53,589 nt of DNA from an uncultured Actinomyces sp. (GTDB taxonomy: Bacteria > Actinomycetota > Actinomycetes > Actinomycetales > Actinomycetaceae), in the NCBI GenBank assembly GCA_937926195.1, contig CALEXZ010000005.1, forward strand, positions 1-53,589. The letters are read 5' to 3'. The notes under the pieces were generated by a model, which made no database searches, had not been told where the DNA came from, and was given only the letters and a program-made list of their open reading frames with translations. Shown here piece after piece: positions 24,858 to 32,886 of this stretch. How positions within the stretch are numbered: the first letter of the stretch is position 1; the number at the start of each line of letters is the position of its first letter. Made by a program: the position numbers and the translations under genes.

Positions 24858-25757
24858 TCAGGCCTTGCCGTCGCCCTTGCGTCCGCGCGGACCGCGACCG
24901 AAGAGCCAGCGCGACGCCCGGCCGGGACGGACCTCGCTCGTGCGCAGCGCCCCGTCGACGTCCTGGGCGCGGGTCATGCCGATGAGGATGTCCTCGATGA
25001 CCGGGTCGGCGGCGGCGAGCACGAGCCCGGCGCTCGTCTCCTCCCCCGCCGCTCCCGACCTGTAGTGCCGGGCCGTGATCGTGCCCGACAGGCCGGCCTC
25101 GATGCCGACGTCGGTCGCCAGGTCCGCGGTGAGCAGCACGACCCCGGCCCTGGACAGGCGAGAGAGGGTACCCGCCAGCTCGGCCGCCTCGACCGGCTCG
25201 GACTGGGCGCCGGCGACGAGCTCGCTGACGTCCCACTCGGCGTGGGAGGAGACGAGCTCCTTGACGGCCAGGGCGCCCGAGCTCGACGGCACGACCGTGC
25301 ACTCCAGGTCGCTGGCGACGCACAGCACCGCCAGCGCCTGGGCGCCGGCGAGGGGCGTCATGACGACGGCGACCTTGACGGCGCGCGGCAGGCCCTCGGG
25401 CTGGGTGACGGGCGCGGGCACGGCCTCTCCCGCGGGGCCCAGCGGAGCCAGTCCCGCTAGAGAGGACAGGTCGTCGGGGACCTCGACCTCGGGGACGGCG
25501 AGCGCGTCGGGGTCGCGGTAGGTGTTGTGGGGCACGTCCTCGATGGACACGGTGGCCGGCTCGTCGTCGACGGGCTCCGCCGCCACGAGCTGCTCGATCA
25601 TGGCGGCGAGCTCGGCGTCGATGTCCGCAGCGCCGGCACCGTCAGCACCGTCAGCGCTGCCGACGCTGCCGGTACCGCCGACGTCGGCGCCCAAAGCGTC
25701 CTGGGGCTCCTGCGGCTGTCCCGAGACCTCCTCGGGCAGGTCCTCGCGGCTGCTCAC
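24858..25757 (-). CDS. Unknown protein coupled to hisB
   Basis: 299 residues, not recognised. An acidic, Ala/Gly/Asp-rich N-terminal third (about 1-95) is followed by an alpha/beta-looking part (VKVAVVMTPLAGAQALAVLCVASDLECTVV at about 127-156, then AGVVLLTADLA) and a basic tail (RWLFGRGPRGRKGDGK). Start GTG at 25757 overlaps the hisB stop as GTGA, so its translation is tied to hisB. No membrane segment is clear. It may be a lineage-specific gene that rides in the his operon; no function can be proposed from sequence. Confidence 0.7.
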   Translation of the reverse strand: MSSREDLPEEVSGQPQEPQDALGADVGGTGSVGSADGADGAGAADIDAELAAMIEQLVAAEPVDDEPATVSIEDVPHNTYRDPDALAVPEVEVPDDLSSLAGLAPLGPAGEAVPAPVTQPEGLPRAVKVAVVMTPLAGAQALAVLCVASDLECTVVPSSSGALAVKELVSSHAEWDVSELVAGAQSEPVEAAELAGTLSRLSRAGVVLLTADLATDVGIEAGLSGTITARHYRSGAAGEETSAGLVLAAADPVIEDILIGMTRAQDVDGALRTSEVRPGRASRWLFGRGPRGRKGDGKA

Positions 25758-26353
25758 AGCGCCCCCTTGGTGGAGGGGATGCCGTCGACGCGCGGGTCCA
25801 GGGCCACGGCCGTGCGCAGGGCGCGGGCCAGGGCCTTGAACTCGGCCTCGGCGACGTGGTGCGGGTCGCGGCCGGAGACGACGTTGACGTGCAGGCAGAT
25901 GCCGGCGTGGTAGGCGATGGCCTCCAGCACGTGGCGGACCATCGAGCCCGTGAAGTGACCGCCGATGAGGTGGTGGACGAAGGCCTCGGACTCGCCCGTG
26001 TGGACGAGGTAGGGGCGCCCGGAGACGTCGACGACGGCCTGGGCGAGCGCCTCGTCGAGCGGGACCAGGGCGTCACCGAAGCGGACGATGCCGCGCTTGT
26101 CGCCCAGGGCTGCCCTGAGGGCCTCACCGATGCAGATGGCCGTGTCCTCCACCGTGTGGTGGACGTCGATGTCCGTGTCGCCCTGGGCGCGCACGGTCAG
26201 GTCGATGAGGGAGTGCTTGCCCAGCGCGGTGAGCATGTGGTCGTAGAACGGCACCGAGGTGTCGATATCCGTCCTGCCGGTGCCGTCGAGGTCGATCTCG
26301 ACCACGACGCTCGACTCGCTGGTCGTGCGCTCGATACGAGCGGTACGGGACAT
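25754..26353 (-). CDS. hisB: Imidazoleglycerol-phosphate dehydratase
   Basis: Manganese enzyme for the IGP to imidazole-acetol-phosphate step. 199 residues, single-function form: FYDHMLTALGKHS, DIDVHHTVEDTAI and HHLIGGHF carry the metal-binding histidines, with a second DPHHVAEAEFKALARAL motif. SD AGGAGA precedes the ATG. It lies 43 bases after hisC and overlaps the next gene. Confidence 0.96.
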   Translation of the reverse strand: MSRTARIERTTSESSVVVEIDLDGTGRTDIDTSVPFYDHMLTALGKHSLIDLTVRAQGDTDIDVHHTVEDTAICIGEALRAALGDKRGIVRFGDALVPLDEALAQAVVDVSGRPYLVHTGESEAFVHHLIGGHFTGSMVRHVLEAIAYHAGICLHVNVVSGRDPHHVAEAEFKALARALRTAVALDPRVDGIPSTKGAL

Positions 26354-26396
26354 TCCTGGGTCTCCTGGTCTCGTGGGTGCGCGGGGCCCGGTGGGC

Positions 26397-27518
26397 TCAG
26401 CGGCAGGTGACGGCGGTCAGCGCGGCGCGGAAGGCCTCCATCTGCTCCGGCGTGCCCATGCACACCCGAAGGTACCCTTCCGGACCGACGACCCGGATGA
26501 GGACACCGCGCTCCAGCAGGGCCTCGAAGACGGCCCGACGGTCCTCGAAGGGACCGAAGAGGACGAAGTTGGCGTCGGAGTCGAAGGCCGTCAGCCCCTG
26601 CTCGCGCAGCCAGGCGACGGTCGCGTCACGCTCCTGGCGCAGCGAGGCGACCTGGCTCATGAGCTCCTCACGGTGGGCGAGGGCGGCCAGGGCCGCCGCC
26701 TGGCTGACGGCGGACAGGTGGTAGGGCAGGCGCACCACCCTCAGGGCGTCCACCAGCTCCCGGGAGGCGGCGAGGTACCCCAGACGCAGGCCGGCCATAC
26801 CGAAGGCCTTGCTCATCGTGCGGCTGACCGCCAGGTGCTCGTGCTCAGCGAGGAGCTCCATCGCGCTGGGCACACCGGGGCGACGGAACTCGCCGTAGGC
26901 CTCGTCGACGACGACGACGGCGTCCGTGGCACCGCCGTCGGGCCCCAGCGGTCCCGCCCCACGGGCGGCGTCGAGGACGGCGCGCAGGTCCTCCAGGGAC
27001 AAGGCCGTGCCCGTGGGGTTGTTGGGGCTGGCAAGGATGAGGACGGACGGGCGGTGCTCGGCGACGGCGGCCCGCACGGCCTCGACGTCGAGGGTGAAGT
27101 CCTGGCGGCGCGGGACGGTGACGTACTCGGTGAGGGTGTCGCGCGCGTACTCGGGGTACATCGAGTAGGTGGGGGTGAAGGACAGGCACACGCGGCCGGG
27201 CCCGCCGAAGGCCTGCAGGACGTGGAGCATGACCTCGTTGGAGCCGTTGGCGGCCCAGACCTGCTGCCACGCCACCCTCACGCCGGACTCGACCGCGAGG
27301 TAGTCGGCCAGGGCCTCGCGCAGGGCGGGCAGCTCACGGTCCGGGTAACGGTTGAGGCGGGTGGCGACGGCGCGCACGGCCTCGGCGATGTCGTCGACGA
27401 CGGCCTGTGACGGCGGGTAGGGATTCTCGTTGACGTTGAGCCGGGCGGGCACGTCGAGCTCGGGGGCGCCGTAGGGGGTCTCGCCCGCAAGACCGGGCCG
27501 CAGGGGGAGGTTGCTCAC
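26397..27518 (-). CDS. hisC: Histidinol-phosphate aminotransferase
   Basis: PLP class I/II aminotransferase converting imidazole-acetol phosphate to histidinol phosphate. 373 residues: NVNENPYPPS near the start, GSNEVM, SPNNPTGTALS, VDEAYGEF and the PLP lysine in SRTMSKAFGMAGLRLGY. Start GTG at 27518 has TACACT six bases upstream and no ribosome-binding site, suggesting a leaderless mRNA. First gene of hisC-hisB-unknown. The longer frame beyond 27518 is the antisense-free overlap with the MetE-like gene region and is not coding. Confidence 0.94.
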   Translation of the reverse strand: MSNLPLRPGLAGETPYGAPELDVPARLNVNENPYPPSQAVVDDIAEAVRAVATRLNRYPDRELPALREALADYLAVESGVRVAWQQVWAANGSNEVMLHVLQAFGGPGRVCLSFTPTYSMYPEYARDTLTEYVTVPRRQDFTLDVEAVRAAVAEHRPSVLILASPNNPTGTALSLEDLRAVLDAARGAGPLGPDGGATDAVVVVDEAYGEFRRPGVPSAMELLAEHEHLAVSRTMSKAFGMAGLRLGYLAASRELVDALRVVRLPYHLSAVSQAAALAALAHREELMSQVASLRQERDATVAWLREQGLTAFDSDANFVLFGPFEDRRAVFEALLERGVLIRVVGPEGYLRVCMGTPEQMEAFRAALTAVTCR

Positions 27519-27524
27519 GCCCGC

Positions 27525-27530
27525 AGTGTA
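27525..27530 (-). promoter_or_regulatory. -10 element of hisC (leaderless)
   Basis: TACACT then GCGGGC then GTG. It is immediately next to the terminator hairpin of the upstream gene (27531-27572). Confidence 0.5.
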
Positions 27531-27572
27531 GGAGCCGACGGGCCGCGGCGCCCGCCTCGGCCCGTCGGCTCC
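27531..27572 (-). terminator. Hairpin after the MetE-like gene
   Basis: Perfect 15-bp inverted repeat (27531-27545 with 27558-27572), 12-base loop. It closes the MetE-like gene and abuts the hisC -10. No T-run. Confidence 0.65.
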
Positions 27573-27585
27573 GGTCCGCGAGCGC

Positions 27586-28797
27586 TCACAGCCGTTCGGA
27601 GGCCAGGCGCGCGCCCTGCACGAGGGCCTCCAGCTTGGACCAGGCGATCTGGTGGTGGACGCGCCCTCCCAGCCCGCAGTCGGTGGAGGCGAGGACCCGC
27701 TCGGGCCCGACGATCCGGGCCAGGCGCTCGATGCGCTCGGCGACGAGCCGGGGGTGCTCGACGACATTCGTCGCGTGGGAGACGACACCGGGCACGAGGT
27801 ACTTGCCCTCCGGCAGCTCGGTCGTCTCCCACAGGCGCCACTCGTGCTCGTGGCGCGCGTTGGCCGCCTCGAAGGACAGCCCGTCGGCGTTGACCGCCAG
27901 GGCGAGGTCCACGAGGTCGCCGAAGCCGATGTCGGTGGAGTGGGGGCCGTGCCAGGAGCCCCAGCACACGTGCAGACGCACCCGGGCGGGGTCGATCCCC
28001 TCCAGGGCGCGGTTGAGGGCCTCGATGCGCGGCACGAGCCAGGCGCGGTACTGCTCGATGGTGGGCTCGGGGTTGACCTGGTCCCAGCACTCGGCAAGGT
28101 CGGGGGCGTCGACCTGGACGGAGAGTCCGGCCTCGGTGATGGCCCGGTACTCGTGGCGCAGGGCGTCGGCGGCGGCGAGCAGGACGGACTCGTCGTCGGC
28201 GTAGTGCGCGTCGGCGAGGCGGGCGAGGGACCCGGGAGACAGCGCGGCGACGAAACCGCGGGACGTGTCGGCTCCGGCGGTGGCGAGAGCCTGGGTGAGC
28301 AGCCGCGTGTCGCGGGCGACGTCGTCAGCGCCCGTGTAGGTCAGGGGGCCGGTGACGACGGGTACGCTCTCGCTGCCGCCCACGAGGCCGATGCCGCTGG
28401 CGGGGTCCGCGTAGGCCTCCTGGAAGGCCCGCCAGTCGCGCCGGTCGGTGAAGGCGGACAGGGTGAGCAGCCCCTGGGCGGAGCGCGGCTCGCGCACGCC
28501 CGCGTTCCCGAGGTCGGCGACGTCGTAGAGGCTGATGCCGGACAGGCGGGTGAAGGAGTAGGTCCACCAGGCGGAGTAGTCGACGGGGTCGACCGAGAAG
28601 TGGCCGTACTCGCCGTCGTTGACGATGTCGAGACCGGCCCGCAGCTGCCGGGTGACGACGGCGGTGACCTCCTGGGCGAGGACCTCGCGGAAGGTGGCGC
28701 CGTCGATCTGTCCGGCGGCGTGGCGGCGGTTGGCGTCGAGCAGGGCGGGGGTGCGCGGCAGGGAGCCGACGTGGGTGGTGCGGATGGGGGTGGTCAT
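27586..28797 (-). CDS. Short MetE-like (cobalamin-independent type) methionine synthase-family protein
   Basis: 403 residues equal to the catalytic C-terminal half of MetE; the N-terminal folate-binding half is absent. Zinc ligands are visible: HVC in LHVCWGSWHGP, Glu in SFEAANARHEHEW and Cys in STDCGLGGR. The N-terminus TTHVGSLPRT is typical of the COG0620 short forms. Short MetE proteins include folate-independent methionine synthases and other methyl or alkyl transferases, so the methyl donor is open. A SAM-type riboswitch in its 5' leader supports a role in methionine synthesis. AGGA lies eight bases before the ATG. Confidence 0.85.
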   Translation of the reverse strand: MTTPIRTTHVGSLPRTPALLDANRRHAAGQIDGATFREVLAQEVTAVVTRQLRAGLDIVNDGEYGHFSVDPVDYSAWWTYSFTRLSGISLYDVADLGNAGVREPRSAQGLLTLSAFTDRRDWRAFQEAYADPASGIGLVGGSESVPVVTGPLTYTGADDVARDTRLLTQALATAGADTSRGFVAALSPGSLARLADAHYADDESVLLAAADALRHEYRAITEAGLSVQVDAPDLAECWDQVNPEPTIEQYRAWLVPRIEALNRALEGIDPARVRLHVCWGSWHGPHSTDIGFGDLVDLALAVNADGLSFEAANARHEHEWRLWETTELPEGKYLVPGVVSHATNVVEHPRLVAERIERLARIVGPERVLASTDCGLGGRVHHQIAWSKLEALVQGARLASERL

Positions 28798-29023
28798 GGG
28801 TGGTCCTGTCAGTCCTGACGGCGGTGCCGTCGTCGGGGTGGTGCGGGACCGGCGCCGGCGCGGGTGCGCGCGGCTTGGGGCTGAGGCGGCCGGGCGCCTC
28901 AGCGGGGCATGGCCTCCCCTGCGACGCGCCGGGGCGTCGGCAGGGGGCTCTCCGTCCTGGAGCTGCGGGGCGCCTGCTCACGGCAGGTGGTCGCTGCGCC
29001 GCTGGTCACTGTGGTGGGTCCTT
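28798..29023 (-). promoter_or_regulatory. Expression platform between the riboswitch and the MetE-like gene
   Basis: About 225 untranslated bases. They hold a perfect 8-bp hairpin CTGAGGCG/CGCCTCAG (28881-28888 with 28895-28902), a CCTGC/GCAGG stem near 28970-28986, and a small GTCAG/CTGAC stem around the ribosome-binding site. No gene is seen. Which stem acts as the SAM-controlled switch is not clear. Confidence 0.4.
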
Positions 29024-29110
29024 CCATCGTTCCTGGCGGGAGCACCGTCCGCTCGGGGCGGGTGGTTGCTGCGGCGTCGGTGAGCCAGGTCTCTCGGCCG
29101 CTCGGGATGG
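29024..29110 (-). ncRNA. Candidate SAM riboswitch (SAM-I/SAM-IV clan)
   Basis: The minus strand follows the S-box core. P1 is CCATC (29110-29106) with GATGG (29028-29024). P2 is GCGGC (29101-29097) with GCCGC (29075-29071), with an inner GAG/CTC pairing around AGACCTGG. AGCAACC follows, then P3 CCGC/GCGG (29061-29049), then GGTGCTCCCGCCAGG. The order GAGAGACCTGGC, CGACG, GCAACC, GGTGCT matches the SAM-I core almost word for word. The usual P4 arm after GGTGCT is missing, which points to SAM-IV or the I-IV variant, mostly actinobacterial. It lies upstream of the MetE-like gene. Confidence 0.72.
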
Positions 29111-29120
29111 CTGTACGGCG

Positions 29121-29126
29121 AGGCTA
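29121..29126 (-). promoter_or_regulatory. -10 element of the riboswitch / MetE-like transcript
   Basis: TAGCCT on the minus strand; the expected transcription start is about 7 bases downstream, just ahead of the riboswitch P1 stem. Confidence 0.45.
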
Positions 29127-29141
29127 CACGAGGCTGCGCGC

Positions 29142-29147
29142 TAGCGT
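29142..29147 (+). promoter_or_regulatory. -10 element of the recQ-like gene (leaderless)
   Basis: TAGCGT then GAGGTC then ATG at 29154. It is only about 16 bases from the opposing riboswitch promoter, so the two promoters are back to back. Confidence 0.45.
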
Positions 29148-29153
29148 GAGGTC

Positions 29154-31448
29154 ATGACGACCGCCCCCACCGCGAGCTCAGCCCCGGCGGACCCTGCGCT
29201 GCGGGCGCGCGCCGAGGAGGTGCTGCGCGCGCTCGTCGGACGCGAGGACGCCCGCCTGCGCGAGGACCAGTGGAGGGCCATTGAGGCCCTCGTCGTGGGC
29301 CACCGGCGCACGCTCGTCGTCCAGCGCACCGGCTGGGGCAAGTCCGCCGTCTACTTCGTGGCCACGGCGCTGCTGCGCGAGGGCTGGGCGGGTGGGCGCC
29401 GGGGCGCGAGTGTCATCATCTCCCCGCTGCTGGCCCTCATGCGCGACCAGGTGGCGGCGGCCCGGCGCGCCGGCATCCACGCGGTGACGATGAACTCGGC
29501 CAACGCCACCGAGTGGGAGACGATCGAGGAGCAGGTGCGCGCCGGTGCCGTCGACGTCCTGCTCGTCTCCCCCGAGCGGCTCAACAACCCGGTCTTCCGT
29601 GACGAGGTGCTCCCCCACCTGGCCGCCGACGCCGCCCTGGTGGTCGTCGACGAGGCGCACTGCATCTCGGACTGGGGCCACGACTTCCGCCCCGACTACC
29701 GGCGCATCCGCACGCTGCTGGCACACCTGCCGGAGCACACGCCCGTGCTGGCGACGACGGCGACGGCCAACGCGCGGGTGACGGCGGACGTCGCCGAGCA
29801 GCTGGCGGCGCGTGATGCAGGGCAGGCCGAGGTGCTGGTGCTGCGCGGCTCGCTGGAGCGCGCCGCCCTGCACCTGGCGGTGCTCACGCTTGCTGACGCC
29901 GCCACCCGCCTGGCCTGGCTCACCGGCTACCTGCGGGGCACGCCCGGCTCGGGCATCGTCTACTGCCTCACCGTCTCGGCGGCCGAGCAGGTCACGGCGG
30001 GCCTGCGCGAGGCGGGGCTTGAGGTCGCCACCTACACGGGGCAGACGGACCCGGCCGAGCGCGAGCGCCTGGAGGAGGAGCTGAGGTCCAACCGGGTCAA
30101 GGCGCTCGTGGCGACCTCCGCCCTGGGGATGGGCTTCGACAAGCCGGACCTCGCCTTCGTCGTGCACGTGGGGGCGCCGGCCTCCCCGGTGGCCTACTAC
30201 CAGCAGGTCGGGCGTGCCGGGCGCGGGGTCGAGCGGGCCGAGGTGGTGCTCCTTCCGGGTGCGGAGGACCGCGCGATCTGGGACTGGTTCGGCGCTCAGG
30301 GCTTCCCGCCCGAGGCGCAGGTGCGGGAGGTCCTGGCGGGGCTGGAGGCGGCCCGGCAGGAGGGTGAGGGCGTCATGAGCACCGCCCTGCTGGAGACGGT
30401 GACGCAGCTGCGGCGCAGCCGCCTGGAGTCGATGCTCAAGGTCCTCGACGTCGACGGCGCGGTGCGGCGGGTGCGCGGCGGCTGGGTGTCGACCGGGGCG
30501 CCGTGGGTCTACGACGCCGAGCGCTACCGCAGGGTGGAGGCGGCGCGCAGGGCCGAGCAGGACCTCATGGTCGCCTACGAGCGGCTGGAGGCGCCCGCCT
30601 GCCGGATGGCCTTCCTGCGTGCGGCCCTCGACGACCCGGTCATGGCCGAGGGCTGGCGCTGCGGGTGCTGTGACCTGTGCGGGGGCCTCGTGCTCGACGT
30701 CGGCACGGCGGCCAAGGAGCGCGAGGCGGCACACGAGTGCCTCACCCGCGTCGGGGTCCTCATCGAGCCGCGCAAGCAGTGGCCCGTCGGCATGGACCGG
30801 TTGGGCCTGCCCTCCTTGCGCGGACGCATCCCGCAGGCGAGCCGGGCCGAGGTCGGCCTCGCCGTCGGGCGTCTGGACGGGCTCGGGGTCTCCGCGGCCC
30901 TGCGCGCGCTCATCGAGCCCGCGGCGGCTGTGCCCGGGGGTGCCCGGGCGTCCGCGGGCCCGGAGGAGCCCGATGCGCGCGGCGGGGCGGACGGTGCTGT
31001 CCCCGAGGCGCTGCGTGAGGCCGCCGTCGAGGTCGCCGTCCGGCTCGGGCAGCTGGCCCAGCCCGACGGCGACGGCCAGGAGGAGGGCGCCGACGGGCAG
31101 GAGGGTGAGCTCGTCGTCGTGGTCGTTGACTCGCGCACCCGGCCCAGGCTCGTGCGCCAGCTCGGCCACGCGGTGGCCCGCACCCTGGCGGCGCAGCCGC
31201 TGGGGGTCGTCTCCGTGCGAGGTGAGCCCGGGCGTCACGACGTCGGCTCCGCCTTCCGGCTGGCGCAGGTCGCCCGCTCCCTGTCGGTCGAGGACTGGCC
31301 GCGCCGCGCGCTCGCCCGTCTCCAGGGCGCGCACGTCGTGCTCGTGGACGACTGGAGCGACTCGGGCTGGACCCTGGCCTACGCGGCCGCGCTGCTGCGC
31401 GAGGCCGGGGCGGCTGAGGTGCGGCCCTTCGTCCTGGCGCAGCGCTGA
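29154..31448 (+). CDS. RecQ-family DNA helicase fused to a phosphoribosyltransferase-like domain
   Basis: 764 residues. ATP-dependent 3'-5' helicase core: Walker A TGWGKS (59-64), DEAH box and RecQ aromatic loop VVDEAHCISDWGHDFRPDYR, motif V/VI ATSALGMGFDKPD and QQVGRAGRG. A zinc-type cluster CRMAF...CGCCDLCGG and a winged-helix-like stretch follow. There is no HRDC domain. Instead residues about 655-764 look like a type I PRTase: VVVVVDSRTRP and a PRPP-loop-like VVLVDDWSDSGWTL. This fusion is known in actinobacterial annotations but its purpose is unclear; DNA repair or competence-like roles are possible. Convergent with hisD, 18 bases apart. Confidence 0.9.
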   Translation: MTTAPTASSAPADPALRARAEEVLRALVGREDARLREDQWRAIEALVVGHRRTLVVQRTGWGKSAVYFVATALLREGWAGGRRGASVIISPLLALMRDQVAAARRAGIHAVTMNSANATEWETIEEQVRAGAVDVLLVSPERLNNPVFRDEVLPHLAADAALVVVDEAHCISDWGHDFRPDYRRIRTLLAHLPEHTPVLATTATANARVTADVAEQLAARDAGQAEVLVLRGSLERAALHLAVLTLADAATRLAWLTGYLRGTPGSGIVYCLTVSAAEQVTAGLREAGLEVATYTGQTDPAERERLEEELRSNRVKALVATSALGMGFDKPDLAFVVHVGAPASPVAYYQQVGRAGRGVERAEVVLLPGAEDRAIWDWFGAQGFPPEAQVREVLAGLEAARQEGEGVMSTALLETVTQLRRSRLESMLKVLDVDGAVRRVRGGWVSTGAPWVYDAERYRRVEAARRAEQDLMVAYERLEAPACRMAFLRAALDDPVMAEGWRCGCCDLCGGLVLDVGTAAKEREAAHECLTRVGVLIEPRKQWPVGMDRLGLPSLRGRIPQASRAEVGLAVGRLDGLGVSAALRALIEPAAAVPGGARASAGPEEPDARGGADGAVPEALREAAVEVAVRLGQLAQPDGDGQEEGADGQEGELVVVVVDSRTRPRLVRQLGHAVARTLAAQPLGVVSVRGEPGRHDVGSAFRLAQVARSLSVEDWPRRALARLQGAHVVLVDDWSDSGWTLAYAAALLREAGAAEVRPFVLAQR

Positions 31449-31466
31449 GCGGGAGGCTGCGGGTGG

Positions 31467-32822
31467 CTACCGCAGGCGGGCGCACACGGCCTCGCCGTGG
31501 GCGGGCAGGTCCTCGGACTCGGCCAGGGCGGTGAGCGGGGAGGCGAGCGAGGCGAGGGCGGCCGCGTCGTACTCGACGACCTGGACGGGCTTGAGGTAGG
31601 CCATGACGCTCAGGCCGGCGGCGAAGCGGGCGGTGCCGCCGGTGGGCAGCACGTGGTTGGAGCCGGCGAGGTAGTCGCCCAGCGGCACCGGCGAGCAGGG
31701 GCCGACGAAGATCGCGCCCGCGTTGCGGATGCGGCGGGCGACCGCCGGGGCGTCGGCCGTGTGGATCTCCAGGTGCTCGGCCGCGTAGGCGTCGGCGACG
31801 GCGACGCCCTGCTCCAGGTCGCGCACGAGCACGACGGCGGACTGCGGGCCGGTGAGGGCGGTGCGTGCCCGCTCGGCGTGCTTCGTGGCGGCGACGCGGC
31901 GCTCCAGGGCCTCGTCGGTGGCCTGTGCGAGGGCGGGAGAGTCGGTGATGAGGACGCTGCCGGCGTTGGGGTCGTGCTCGGCCTGGGAGAGCAGGTCGGC
32001 GGCCACGAGCTCGGGGTCGGCGGTGGCGTCGGCGAGCACGGCGATCTCGGTGGGTCCGGCCTCGGCGTCGATGCCGACGACGCCGCGCACCGCGCGCTTG
32101 GCGGCGGCGACGAAGATGTTGCCGGGGCCGGTGACGACGTCGACCGGCTCGCACAGCTGCTCGCCGCTGCCGCCCGCGGCGGCGATGTCCGCCCGGTCGG
32201 TCTCCGTCTCGGCGCCGGCACCGTAGGCGAGCATGGCCACCGCCTGGGCGCCGCCGACGGCGTAGACCTCCTCGACACCCAGCAGGGCGCAGGCGGCGAG
32301 GATCGTCGGGTGGGGCAGCCCCCCGTGCTCCTTCTGCGGCGGGGAGGCGAGGGCGATCTGCTCGACGCCGGCGACCTGCGCGGCGACGACGTTCATGACG
32401 ACCGAGCTGGGGTAGACGGCCAGGCCGCCGGGCACGTAGAGGCCCACGCGCCGCACGGGCACCCAGCGCTGGGTGACGGAGCCGCCGGGGACGATCTGCG
32501 TGACGCGCTCGGTGGGCAGCTGGGCGCCGTGGCCGGCACGGTTGTGGGCGATGGACAGCTCCAGGGCCTCGCGCACCGCCGGGTCGAGGGCGGCCAGCGC
32601 CTCGGCGAGGGCGGCGGCGGGCACGCGCAGGTGCTCGGGGCGCACGTGGTCGAAGCGCTCGGCGGCGTCGCGCAGGGCGGCCGCGCCGCGAGCGCGCACG
32701 TCCTCGATGGTGGGGGTGACGGCCTCCAGGGCGGAGGCGACGTCGAGGGTGGCCCGGGGCAGGGCCTCGGCGAGCTCGCGTGCGGTGAGGTCGGTGTCGC
32801 GCAGGTCGATGCGGGAGAGCAT
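31467..32822 (-). CDS. hisD: Histidinol dehydrogenase
   Basis: Zinc, NAD-dependent four-electron oxidation of histidinol to histidine. 451 residues: VGLYVPGGLAVYPSSVVMN, AGPTEIAVLAD, LLSQAEHDP and the catalytic EHLEIHTAD and GDYLAGSNHVLPTGGTAR segments are all present. It stands alone rather than in an operon with hisC. TACGCT lies six bases before the ATG. Confidence 0.96.
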   Translation of the reverse strand: MLSRIDLRDTDLTARELAEALPRATLDVASALEAVTPTIEDVRARGAAALRDAAERFDHVRPEHLRVPAAALAEALAALDPAVREALELSIAHNRAGHGAQLPTERVTQIVPGGSVTQRWVPVRRVGLYVPGGLAVYPSSVVMNVVAAQVAGVEQIALASPPQKEHGGLPHPTILAACALLGVEEVYAVGGAQAVAMLAYGAGAETETDRADIAAAGGSGEQLCEPVDVVTGPGNIFVAAAKRAVRGVVGIDAEAGPTEIAVLADATADPELVAADLLSQAEHDPNAGSVLITDSPALAQATDEALERRVAATKHAERARTALTGPQSAVVLVRDLEQGVAVADAYAAEHLEIHTADAPAVARRIRNAGAIFVGPCSPVPLGDYLAGSNHVLPTGGTARFAAGLSVMAYLKPVQVVEYDAAALASLASPLTALAESEDLPAHGEAVCARLR

Positions 32823-32828
32823 GGGGCC

Positions 32829-32834
32829 AGCGTA
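32829..32834 (-). promoter_or_regulatory. -10 element of hisD (leaderless)
   Basis: TACGCT then GGCCCC then ATG, the same spacer as hisH. Confidence 0.5.
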
Positions 32835-32886
32835 ACGACGCGACTGGGACAGGGCCGGGACGTCCGGGTACTGGGGCGCCGGGTCC

